From contig NZ_CP060723.1 of the NCBI RefSeq assembly GCF_014395225.1, forward strand, positions 2,790,001-2,854,000: 64,000 nucleotides of DNA. Reading direction: 5' to 3'. How positions within the stretch are numbered: the first letter of the stretch is position 1; every line of letters starts with the position of its first letter. Below are positions 56,113-64,000 of the stretch, in pieces. A model generated the notes under the pieces. It searched no databases. It was not told the DNA's origin and saw only the letters and a list, made by a program, of their open reading frames with translations. A program made the position numbers and the translations under genes. The stretch is from Pedobacter roseus (GTDB taxonomy: Bacteria; Bacteroidota; Bacteroidia; Sphingobacteriales; Sphingobacteriaceae).

Positions 56113-56320
56113 TGTTAATGGTTTTTATGGTTGATTTGTTTATTGGTTCATTAGTCAATGGTTCATTCGTTCACTTGTCATTAGTTTATTGGTTAATAGT
56201 TCATTCGTTCACTTGCAATTGGTTTATTAGTCATGCATTTCCGTCATTTCGAGGAATAACTTGTTGCATAAAAATCAATATTAGTGACAGAGAAGTTCCG
56301 GGGCGATGTGTAAGTCTCCA
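56113..56320. repeat. Degenerate 7-8 bp array between PUL genes
   Basis: From about 56143 to 56233 TT-G-T-C-A-like units (GGTTCATTAGTCAATGGTT and similar) repeat at a spacing that alternates between 7 and 8 bp. A similar stretch lies at 56717-56790 and short scraps near 25870 and 33988. Confidence 0.6.
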
Positions 56321-56427
56321 AGAGTCGTCATTGCGAGAAGGCTTTTTCAGCCGACGAAGCAATCTTTTTTATAAGAATCGCTGGCACGAAAGATTGCTTC
56401 GTCGTTCCTCCTCGCAATGACGACTCT
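56321..56427. repeat. Dispersed hairpin repeat, copy 3
   Basis: The outer 17 bp (AGAGTCGTCATTGCGAG and its complement) are perfect terminal inverted repeats. The inner arms GACGAAGCAATCTTT and AAAGATTGCTTCGTC also pair. It flanks the small gene at 56433 on one side; copy 4 lies on the other. Confidence 0.85.
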
Positions 56428-56432
56428 TCCGA

Positions 56433-56708
56433 CTAAAACATTACTTTCAATGCACGCCCCATATTTCCTCCGCTTTTTTGTAATCCTTCAGGTACCGAAA
56501 TCCGCAGCCCTTTTCGATCCTGTTTCCATTCCAGTTTTTCGTTGGTTTCTTCTAATAATACCTCTTTCACCAAAAGCTGATCGTCAGAAAGTGAAATAAT
56601 GATGAGTTCGCCAAATTCGGTTTCGTTCAAAAAAATCTGTAATTCATCCTGTTTACCAGAATAGAATATAATGGGCTCGAGTGTTCTGATTTTGGTTGTT
56701 GAAGTCAT
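56433..56708 (-). CDS. Orphan C-terminal-domain fragment resembling the tail of GH29 fucosidases
   Basis: 91 residues with no signal peptide or catalytic motif. The order IIFYSGKQDELQIFLN, LLEETNEKLEWKQDRKGL and the end of form ISVPEGLQKSGG-x-x-GRALKVMF resembles the last beta-domain of alpha-L-fucosidases (EKLKWKQ...LVIxLP...AFVFKI). It may be a remnant of a deleted fucosidase gene or a stand-alone accessory domain. It is bracketed by hairpin repeat copies 3 and 4, which could have mediated a deletion. Confidence 0.45.
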   Translation of the reverse strand: MTSTTKIRTLEPIIFYSGKQDELQIFLNETEFGELIIISLSDDQLLVKEVLLEETNEKLEWKQDRKGLRISVPEGLQKSGGNMGRALKVMF

Positions 56709-56812
56709 TTTGTGTGGGTTAATCGGTTAACTGATTGGCAATTGTTTATTGGTCAACGGTTCATTGGTCATTAGTTCATTAGTCATCCAGATTCATTATT
56801 TCATATTGGGTT

Positions 56813-56907
56813 CGTCATTGCGAAAAGGTTTTTCAGCCGGCGAAGCAATCTTCAAGCAAAATCTGCAAGTATAAAAGATTGTTTCATCGTTCCTCCTCGC
56901 AATGACG
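56813..56907. repeat. Dispersed hairpin repeat, copy 4
   Basis: CGTCATTGCGA and TCGCAATGACG are the outer ends. Inner arms GCGAAGCAATCTT and AAGATTGTTTCATCG pair imperfectly. It lies between the orphan fragment and the SusD stop. The flanking 56717-56790 stretch carries the degenerate 7-8 bp array. Confidence 0.8.
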
Positions 56908-56929
56908 ACCTGATGAATGCCAAACTCAC

Positions 56930-58753
56930 TTACCAACCCGGGTTTTGTACCAATAATCCTTTTGATTTCAATACCTCACTCAATGGGATTGGCACAAAAT
57001 ACATGGCAGGTGCTATGAAATTCATCGACAATACATTTTCGTAGGTATAAGCAAAAGGATATGGACTACCTGTTGCATTTTGCCTCGCTTTGGCCAGTAA
57101 CAAGTTGCCTTTTTCCGTAATTTCAGCTGTTTTCCATCTGCGTGTATCGTAGTACCAATGGCCTTCGCCATAGAACTCAACCCGATATTCGTTTCTGATC
57201 AAAGTTCTTAGCTGATCTTGTGTTACTCCTGCAGGAATGCCGTAGCGGTTATCGGAGCCAGCGGTAATACCAGCCCTGTTCCTGATTTTATTTACCTCTA
57301 TTACCGATTCTTCTACTCTTCCCAGTTCATTCAAAGCTTCAGCATAGCCCAATACCATTTCGGCTAAACGCATCATGGGTAGGGCTCGTGCAACAGTTAA
57401 GCTGGCAAAGGGCAAGCGATCATTACACATTTTACGGGTATAATAACCGGTTTTGGTATGGTAAGGCTGGATACCATCGCCTACGGGATTGTTATTGGCA
57501 TCAGTATAAATATTGATTGTGGTTAAGGCCGTTGTAGACCGACTCGTCATGGTAGCCTGATTATAAATAATAGAATTATAGAACCTTGGATCGCGGTTTT
57601 TATAAGGATCTAAAATATTAAATCCTGATGAAGCATCACTGATCAACTTTCCATTTGCCATTCCAAATGCATCCACCACATTCTGACTTGGATTCATAAC
57701 GGTGGTAGTTCCTGCTCCCCTGGCCGTAATTGACCATGGAAAAAAGGGACGTTCTAATCCTCCGTTGGTGTCGGATGCATTAGCCGCCGCAAGGGCCAGG
57801 TTGTAAACGAAAATAAACTCACTGGTTTTTCTACCGCTAGTAAATAGTTTAAAAAAGCCATCACCTGCTTTGGTTGCATTATCTACAATCAGTGTATATT
57901 CTGGCAAATCCATCACGGCTTTACAAGCATCAGCTGCCTTTTGCCAAAGCGTGGCATCATAATTAGCAGTATAACATATAAAGGGACGCACTGTTGCATC
58001 AGTACTTGCCGGACTGCCATTAAACAATGTACTTGCTGCTGTTACGAACAACCTTGCTTTGTAGGCCTTACAAGCTCCTGAAGTAGCTCTACCATAATTT
58101 ATGGCTTCCAATGTAGCTGCACTTGGCAAATCAATCGCCGCCTTATCGTATTCTGCAGCGATGTAGTCTACACATTCCTTATAAGTATTACGTTTATATT
58201 CATAAGTTGGAAAATCATCGCTCACATCATCACCCACCAATTGTATGCCGCCATAATACCTTACAAGCATCTGGTAATAAAATGCCCTTAAAAACCTGGC
58301 TTCCGCAATCAAAACTTTTTTTCTCGTTGCCGAAATAGGCGAATTAGGCACATTGGCCATAAATTTATTTGCTGCCCTGATTTTTTTGTACATCAAAGTC
58401 CACATGGCCAGCAAAGGATGACTTGAACTGGTTGATGTACCCTTTAAAAAAGCATCCTGCCCTGAAAAACCACTGGCTGCGTTAGATGTTAGGGTTTCGA
58501 AGGCATCATTCCAGTCACTTGTACCCGGGCCACCGCCAGAGAAACCGCCGATGGTATTCCGGTAAGGATGAATATCCAAACCGGTGTTCCAGTAAATGTT
58601 GTTAAGAAAATTAAAGGTCATTGTACTATCGGCAAATACATTTTCTTCCGAAAGCACTTCCACCTGTGAATCGAGGAAACCACCTTTTTTGCAGGAGAAC
58701 AACAACATCCCGACTAATAATGCGATTGCTATTGTAAATATTTTAGTTTTCAT
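56930..58753 (-). CDS. SusD/RagB-family glycan-binding lipoprotein (pair 1)
   Basis: 607 residues. Lipoprotein signal with lipobox LFSC, then KKGGFLD. Family features: FLRAFYYQMLVRYYGGIQLVGD near residue 155, VIEVNKIRNRAGI, the C-terminal LIRNEYRVEFYGEGHWYYDTRRWK and the closing FVPIPLSEVLKSKGLLVQNPGW. It caps the SusC encoded 11 bp upstream (in transcription order) and binds the glycan at the cell surface. Its large size fits glycan-type SusDs. Confidence 0.95.
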   Translation of the reverse strand: MKTKIFTIAIALLVGMLLFSCKKGGFLDSQVEVLSEENVFADSTMTFNFLNNIYWNTGLDIHPYRNTIGGFSGGGPGTSDWNDAFETLTSNAASGFSGQDAFLKGTSTSSSHPLLAMWTLMYKKIRAANKFMANVPNSPISATRKKVLIAEARFLRAFYYQMLVRYYGGIQLVGDDVSDDFPTYEYKRNTYKECVDYIAAEYDKAAIDLPSAATLEAINYGRATSGACKAYKARLFVTAASTLFNGSPASTDATVRPFICYTANYDATLWQKAADACKAVMDLPEYTLIVDNATKAGDGFFKLFTSGRKTSEFIFVYNLALAAANASDTNGGLERPFFPWSITARGAGTTTVMNPSQNVVDAFGMANGKLISDASSGFNILDPYKNRDPRFYNSIIYNQATMTSRSTTALTTINIYTDANNNPVGDGIQPYHTKTGYYTRKMCNDRLPFASLTVARALPMMRLAEMVLGYAEALNELGRVEESVIEVNKIRNRAGITAGSDNRYGIPAGVTQDQLRTLIRNEYRVEFYGEGHWYYDTRRWKTAEITEKGNLLLAKARQNATGSPYPFAYTYENVLSMNFIAPAMYFVPIPLSEVLKSKGLLVQNPGW

Positions 58754-58764
58754 ATCTTTTAAAT

Positions 58765-61700
58765 TTATAGTCCAAATTGTATCCCGAAGTTCAATACGCG
58801 TTGTTGAGGATATTCACCTGCTGATGCCGTTAATGCTGATTCAGGATCGATAAATGATGGAATTTTAGTGTAAATGATGCCCATATTATAACCATTGGCA
58901 TAAACACGGATATTATTTACATGTAGTTTCCTGGCAAAAGACGAAGGAATCCTGTAGCCCACTTCAAAATTCTTCCACCTGATATAATCGCCCTGAACAT
59001 ACCAGAAGGTAGACCAGTAGTTTCCCGAACCATCAAAACCATTTTGCGCACTTCCCGAAAGCTCTGGAAATGAAGCTGAACCTGCCGTTACCGGTGTCCA
59101 TCTGCCCAGGTTCCAGGGAACCGAAACCCGGTCCGGACGTGCGTAAGCCAACGCCCCCCTGTTCATGTTGATGATGTAATCGAATGAACCCTGAAACAGT
59201 GTTGAGACATCAAAACCTTTATAAGAAAATCCAAAACTTAAACCTCCTGTATAATTTGGGTTATTATTACCGATGTATTGCTTGTCGTTGGCATCAATTA
59301 TACCATCTCCTGTTAAATCTTTATATTTTATAGCGCCCAATTGCAGGGTGGATAATGGAACCGAGGCCGCTAAACGGGGAGCATTGTATAAGTCGGATAA
59401 ACTTTCATAATAACCATCGGCAGTGTACTGAAAAACAGCCCCTACCGGTTTACCTGTTAAGGCCAAGCCATCATAAAGGAAAGCTGGCTCATCTCTGTAT
59501 AATACCTTGTTTTTAGCGTAGGTAACATTTCCATTTACGAAAAACTCAAAATTAGCTCCGATTTTATCACGATAAGTTAAATCGACTTCGTATCCGGTAT
59601 TATGTACGCGGCCTAAATTATATGGAGGTAATGTTGCACCAAAAGATGCAGGCACCAAACCTGGTGTAGTAAAAATATCCTTGGTTATTTTATTGAAATA
59701 ATCTAAGGTTAAAGACAGTTTACTTCCGAAAAACTTAGCATCCAAACCAACATCCAAATCATTAACGGTCATCCATTTTACATTTTGGTTAGAAAGGGTC
59801 GGCTCAACAATACCGGTATAAGACTGTGGTGTTTCGCCAAAAACAATACCGCTTGCACCAGTTGAATAGCTTTTTTGATAAATTAAACTTGATACACCGA
59901 TATTGTCGTTCCCGGTTATACCATAAGAAGCCCTTAGTTTTAAGAAGCTGATAAACTTTAAATTGTCCTTAACAAATTTTTCTTCACTGATATTCCACCC
60001 GATACTCGCCGCAGGGAACCAGGCAAAACGGTTGTTTTCGCTAAACCTGTCAGATCCATTATAAGCAGCAGTTAAATCCAGCAGGTATTTTTGCTTGTAG
60101 GCATAGGTAGCTTTACCGGTAAAACCTTGTATATTATATGGATCGATTAAAGTAACAGTGGTTGTACCTACAGGTAAAATGTTGGTACGCGTTTGGTTGA
60201 TCAGGGCCACAGCACTCACATTATGATCTCCAAAGCTTCGGTTGTAGTTCAACCCTCCACGTATGGTGGTGGTGCGCCTTGTATTGTTAAAAACGGTACT
60301 CCTGCTTAAAACCCCCATCCGGTAGAGGTTTGGTGTAGTAGGGTTGTATTTCTGAGTAGCCGGATCATAGCTATATGCTAAAATTTCGCTTGATGCGCGG
60401 GTTAGATTCCGGGTAAAACTATAATCTCCGGTATAAGATACCAGGAAGTTGGCTGATAATCCTGGCGTAACCATATCCAACAATTGATTGGCACTTGTGG
60501 CTGCAGCGATATTGTTGTTATAACTGCGGTTGTAACCCGAATACATTAAGTTTGCTACCGGATTAGGCTTGGTTCCTGTTGCGGCAGAGCTGGCGATTAA
60601 ACCGTTTGGCCAGTATATCGGATAGAGGAATGAAGACAGCTCACCGTTCCATAAATATTGAAATATGGTACCGCCATTGTTCCAGGGTTTATCATTCGGC
60701 TCGTTGGTTACCCCAAATTTCCCTGACAAATCAATCTTGATCTTTAAATTTTTGTTAGGGGTAATATCCACATTCGATCTGAAGTTATACCTGTTGTATA
60801 AATAGTTGGAGTTATACCCCTGACCTTCGGAAAAATCCTTAAATAAACCGCCCTGGTATAAGTAACCTAGGTTGACAAAATATTTTACCTTTTCGGTACC
60901 GCCTGATATGTCGAAATTTATCTTATTCTGTAAACTCACCTTCTTAATCACTTCGTCCCACCAGTTCACATTCGGATGATTGTAAGGATCATCGTTTGTG
61001 AGGTAGTGCTGAAGGTTATCTCCCGAAAAGAAATTTGGATATAAAGTAGCAGGATTGTTATACAGACCGGCCAGTCGCTCGCGGAATAAATTTAAGGTGG
61101 TATAACCCGAATTGACCACCGGACGCTGTGTAGGCATCTGAAGACCACTTTCGTTCTTTACATTTAAAGCTGGCTTACCACTTTGTCCCCTACGGGTAGT
61201 GATAATTACCACACCATTTGCCCCCCTGATACCATATACGGCTGTGGTTGAGGCATCTTTCAATATCGTTACGCTTTCTACCTCATTATTGTCGATAGAA
61301 CTGATCTGATCAGCACTTACCTCCACATCATCAACAATAACCAATGGCGTGGTACCACCGGCATAAGTACTGATGCCACGAATCTGAAAAGCAGCACCAT
61401 CATTACCTGGCTGACCGCTACGTTGCTGCGAAAAGAAACCCGGTAAACGGCCTGCTAAACTGTTCTGTAGGCTTGCAGATGGACTCTGACGGATTTTTTC
61501 ACCAGAAATTGAGCTTACCGCTCCTGTAACAGTGATCTTTTTAGCCGATTGCCCAACCCCCAGAACCACCACATCTTCTAAACCTTTGGCATCATCTTTC
61601 AAAATAACGCTGATGCTGGATTTTGCCGACACATTGATTTCCTGTGAAAGATATCCAACTGATTTGACAACGATAACGGCCTGGCTGCCTCTTAATTTTA

Positions 61701-61890
61701 AAGTAAAACGCCCCTTTTCATCAGTTGAAACACCATTACTGGTAAACTCTTTTTCGAAAATAGTGGCTGCTGGAATGGGGCCATTGCCATCACCAACGGT
61801 TCCTGTTATTGTTTTACTGGTTTGTGCGAAGGTCCTGTTGCAAACCATAAGCGCGACAAACAAGATTATTGTTTTTATAATTTTTTTCAT
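58765..61890 (-). CDS. SusC/RagA-family TonB-linked transporter (pair 1)
   Basis: 1041 residues. Signal peptide ending TFAQ, carboxypeptidase-regulatory-like domain (about 28-105), plug with FQIRGISTYAG and the SusC signature TAVYGIRGANGVVIITTRRG (about 215-235), barrel to the aromatic end FGIQFGL. It imports oligosaccharide captured by its SusD. It follows the SusD of pair 2 by 16 bp, so the four Sus genes are probably one transcript. Confidence 0.95.
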   Translation of the reverse strand: MKKIIKTIILFVALMVCNRTFAQTSKTITGTVGDGNGPIPAATIFEKEFTSNGVSTDEKGRFTLKLRGSQAVIVVKSVGYLSQEINVSAKSSISVILKDDAKGLEDVVVLGVGQSAKKITVTGAVSSISGEKIRQSPSASLQNSLAGRLPGFFSQQRSGQPGNDGAAFQIRGISTYAGGTTPLVIVDDVEVSADQISSIDNNEVESVTILKDASTTAVYGIRGANGVVIITTRRGQSGKPALNVKNESGLQMPTQRPVVNSGYTTLNLFRERLAGLYNNPATLYPNFFSGDNLQHYLTNDDPYNHPNVNWWDEVIKKVSLQNKINFDISGGTEKVKYFVNLGYLYQGGLFKDFSEGQGYNSNYLYNRYNFRSNVDITPNKNLKIKIDLSGKFGVTNEPNDKPWNNGGTIFQYLWNGELSSFLYPIYWPNGLIASSAATGTKPNPVANLMYSGYNRSYNNNIAAATSANQLLDMVTPGLSANFLVSYTGDYSFTRNLTRASSEILAYSYDPATQKYNPTTPNLYRMGVLSRSTVFNNTRRTTTIRGGLNYNRSFGDHNVSAVALINQTRTNILPVGTTTVTLIDPYNIQGFTGKATYAYKQKYLLDLTAAYNGSDRFSENNRFAWFPAASIGWNISEEKFVKDNLKFISFLKLRASYGITGNDNIGVSSLIYQKSYSTGASGIVFGETPQSYTGIVEPTLSNQNVKWMTVNDLDVGLDAKFFGSKLSLTLDYFNKITKDIFTTPGLVPASFGATLPPYNLGRVHNTGYEVDLTYRDKIGANFEFFVNGNVTYAKNKVLYRDEPAFLYDGLALTGKPVGAVFQYTADGYYESLSDLYNAPRLAASVPLSTLQLGAIKYKDLTGDGIIDANDKQYIGNNNPNYTGGLSFGFSYKGFDVSTLFQGSFDYIINMNRGALAYARPDRVSVPWNLGRWTPVTAGSASFPELSGSAQNGFDGSGNYWSTFWYVQGDYIRWKNFEVGYRIPSSFARKLHVNNIRVYANGYNMGIIYTKIPSFIDPESALTASAGEYPQQRVLNFGIQFGL

Positions 61891-61906
61891 GTGCTTTGCG
61901 CTAATT

Positions 61907-63658
61907 TTACCAGTTAGGGTTTTGAACCATCGATTTATTTGATATCACCTCATTTAATGGAATCGGAAAGAGATAGCCTTTATTCGCCTCAAATTTGGTA
62001 TTAGCAGCGTCTACCGTTTTGTAGGTAACTACACCCCCTAATATTGTACCCTGAACCCCATGGAGTGTTCCATTGAGTACTGTTGCGGCAATCTTCCACC
62101 TTCTGATATCCCAGAAACGGTGTTCCTCGAAAGCAAATTCTACTCTTCGCTCATGCCTGATTTTATCACGCATCTGCGCTTGTGTTAATCCTGCAGGTAA
62201 GGTTGGCATACCTACGCGGGTCCTGATGGCATTCACTGCGGCATATACACTGGCGTCTGCTCCTACGGCCTCATTTTGAGCCTCAGCATAGTTTAACAGA
62301 ATCTCTGCATATCTGATGATTGGGAAAATGTGAGGGTAATTTGAGTAAGATGTTCCGCTCGAATTGCTGGTCATAAACTTACGCATGTAATAACCAGTAC
62401 GGGTTTCACCTTTTGTTACCCTTCCGTAACCAAATGGCCTGTCCAATCCTCCATCATAAGTCTGTACTTTTCTATTCAGCCAATAAAGTCCGTCGAAAGT
62501 AATGGTTGCAGGAAAACGCGGATCTCTATCGTAATATGGATTGGTAGCTACATAACCAGAGCCTGTTTCGGTAATCAGTTTACCATTAGTCATTTCATAC
62601 TCGTTTACCAGTTCCTGGGTGGGATTGGTTTTGCCTGAAAATGACGCACGGGTATAACCTACCGGATCATTATATGCTTCCACAGTAGAGTTATTCGCCG
62701 TCATATAAGGCAGAATAATTTCGTTGTTACTTGCTGTGGTAAAAACACTTAAGAATTTATTAACGTTGGTAACATAGGTGGCAAGTGTTGCACCTGGTGC
62801 TACCCCGGCAAGTGTAGTTGTGGTATAATGTCCTGTTGTTGCGGCACTGTTTAAAGCATAAGTAAATTTAGTTGCCGTTACACTATCCATTACTGCTTTT
62901 GCAGCAGCAGCAGCGCTGGTCCATTTGTTAAGATCGTTACCAGGGTTATTAAGCGGACTTGCAGCATATAGCAGCAGCCTGCTTTTTAAGGCCATTGCTG
63001 CACCACGGCCAAAACGACCATAAAAGTTTGCTGCAAATGTACCGTTGGTTGATGAATTTGCGGTTAACAAATAAGGCATTGCAGCATCAAGTTCGCTTAA
63101 AATATAATCTACACATTGCTGGTAGGTATTGCGCGGAACATTAATGGTTTCTTCTGCATTAAAAATCTTATCACCGATTAAGGGAACACCTCCCCATCTT
63201 TTAATCAGTTCGAAATACGACATTGCCCTTAAGCAATGCGCTTCAGCTTTCCACCTCTCTTTATAACCTTTAAGGTTTAAGGGAACTACATCAATATTGG
63301 CCAAAAAGATATTTGTTTTGCGGATGTTGGCGTAATTTTTCGCCCATACATTATCTACTACATTTGAAGGACTTATCCCATCGTTGCTAAAGTATTGCAC
63401 GGCATCGCCGACGGCATTGGGTAGCGCATCATCAGTACCGGCATCCAGTATGTTATTCGAAATCCTGTTATTTCCGTTTGGCAGGCCTGCGTAAATACTG
63501 TTCAGGAATTTTTCGGCATTTACACCCAGCGAATCTGTTTTATCAAAAATAACATCCTGACCAATCAGTTCTAAAGGTGTATCCTCGCTTAATTTTTTAC
63601 ATCCCCATGCGCCAAACAACACAGCAGATACGAAGGCAACTATAAAATATTTTTTCAT
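61907..63658 (-). CDS. SusD/RagB-family glycan-binding lipoprotein (pair 2)
   Basis: 583 residues. Lipobox GAWGC then KKLSEDTPLEL. Contains AHCLRAMSYFELIKRWGGVPLIGD, VNAIRTRVGMPTLP, the C-terminal IRHERRVEFAFEEHRFWDIRRWK, and ends LFPIPLNEVISNKSMVQNPNW. It pairs with the SusC cut by the window edge, 11 bp away. It clearly differs from the pair 1 SusD, so the two pairs may take up different fragments of the same glycan. Confidence 0.95.
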   Translation of the reverse strand: MKKYFIVAFVSAVLFGAWGCKKLSEDTPLELIGQDVIFDKTDSLGVNAEKFLNSIYAGLPNGNNRISNNILDAGTDDALPNAVGDAVQYFSNDGISPSNVVDNVWAKNYANIRKTNIFLANIDVVPLNLKGYKERWKAEAHCLRAMSYFELIKRWGGVPLIGDKIFNAEETINVPRNTYQQCVDYILSELDAAMPYLLTANSSTNGTFAANFYGRFGRGAAMALKSRLLLYAASPLNNPGNDLNKWTSAAAAAKAVMDSVTATKFTYALNSAATTGHYTTTTLAGVAPGATLATYVTNVNKFLSVFTTASNNEIILPYMTANNSTVEAYNDPVGYTRASFSGKTNPTQELVNEYEMTNGKLITETGSGYVATNPYYDRDPRFPATITFDGLYWLNRKVQTYDGGLDRPFGYGRVTKGETRTGYYMRKFMTSNSSGTSYSNYPHIFPIIRYAEILLNYAEAQNEAVGADASVYAAVNAIRTRVGMPTLPAGLTQAQMRDKIRHERRVEFAFEEHRFWDIRRWKIAATVLNGTLHGVQGTILGGVVTYKTVDAANTKFEANKGYLFPIPLNEVISNKSMVQNPNW

Positions 63659-63669
63659 AAATCTGTTTT

Positions 63670-64000
63670 CTATAAGGTTAATGATATACCACCGTTGATT
63701 ACCCTTTGATTAGGGAAACTGTTCACCAATGATTCGGGATCGAAATCGAGTTTTGAAGTGGTAAGCATGTTGTAGCCGTTTACAAAAAACCTAAGTTTTT
63801 TTATTTTTAACCTGCTTACCAGATGTGCTGGAAGTGAGTAACCCAACTCCACATTTTTCAACCGGAGGTAATTGCCGTTTCTTAACCAGAAAGTAGAGGA
63901 AACATTGTTATTTAAATTGGTTCCCAATGTTAAGCGAGGCAATGTGGCACTTTCCTGATTGCTTGGGGTCCACCTGTTTTGGGTAGTATAATCCAAAACA
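63670..64000 (-). CDS. SusC/RagA-family transporter (pair 2), C-terminal part only
   Basis: The last ~110 residues of a SusC, open at the window edge: NYLRLKNVELGYSLPAHLV, then KKLRFFVNGYNMLTTSKLDF, DPESLVNSFPNQRVINGG and the barrel end ISLTL. The order matches the end of other SusC proteins. The start of the PUL operon and any regulator lie beyond the window. Confidence 0.9.
   Translation of the reverse strand, partial: VLDYTTQNRWTPSNQESATLPRLTLGTNLNNNVSSTFWLRNGNYLRLKNVELGYSLPAHLVSRLKIKKLRFFVNGYNMLTTSKLDFDPESLVNSFPNQRVINGGISLTL

Overview
The window comes from a member of the Bacteroidota, most likely Sphingobacteriaceae and probably Pedobacter-like. The evidence is three SusC/SusD-type pairs (one cut by the window edge), a TonB-dependent receptor of the other type, many lipoproteins with Cys-Lys-Lys after the lipobox, promoter elements matching the Bacteroidota -7 consensus TAnnTTTG, and moderately AT-rich intergenic DNA with many short-period repeats. 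No tRNA, rRNA, CRISPR array or complete insertion sequence was seen.

Layout. 1-6.2 kb: a truncated M1 aminopeptidase, then a 5-oxoprolinase operon (pxpB, pxpC, pxpA and an NRAMP-like permease). 6.4-10.6 kb: a GAF histidine kinase, a membrane LytTR regulator, a small Cys-containing exported protein and an orphan lipoprotein. 10.6-16.3 kb: a SusC/SusD pair with a TlpA-like thioredoxin, with an eight-unit 21-bp tandem array beside it. 16.8-25.6 kb: housekeeping and signalling genes (XRE regulator, SGNH hydrolase, GHKL ATPase, Na+/H+ antiporter, 7TM-LuxR sensor, an IS3-OrfA-like protein paired with a receiver protein, CysM and CysE). 26-34 kb: a propeller/HEAT/cytochrome c protein, a fatty-acid desaturase with a candidate operator, small hydrolases and a HAD phosphatase.

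34-42 kb looks like a phosphate-scavenging locus: alkaline phosphatase, beta-helix lipoprotein, TonB receptor and a histidine acid phosphatase. Candidate Pho-box-like sites (TTAA repeats 11 bp apart) recur in front of these transcription units. 42.3-47.1 kb is an effector cassette: a PAAR-like (DUF4280) protein carrying a GH19 muramidase/chitinase-like domain and a C-terminal CHAP-like amidase domain, followed by a probable lipoprotein immunity gene. 47.9-64 kb is a polysaccharide utilization locus with a GH2 enzyme, two GH29 fucosidases, a GH20 hexosaminidase, a secreted metzincin protease and two SusC/SusD pairs. It is probably aimed at fucosylated, GlcNAc/galactose-containing glycans.

Five genes (pxpB, pxpC, the beta-helix lipoprotein, the GH20 enzyme and the PAAR-like effector) are interrupted by seven frameshifts. 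Each is repaired by adding back one G or C at a definable spot. This pattern points to base-specific sequencing or consensus error more than to decay, and it hides the effector and the GH20 active site from ordinary ORF calling.
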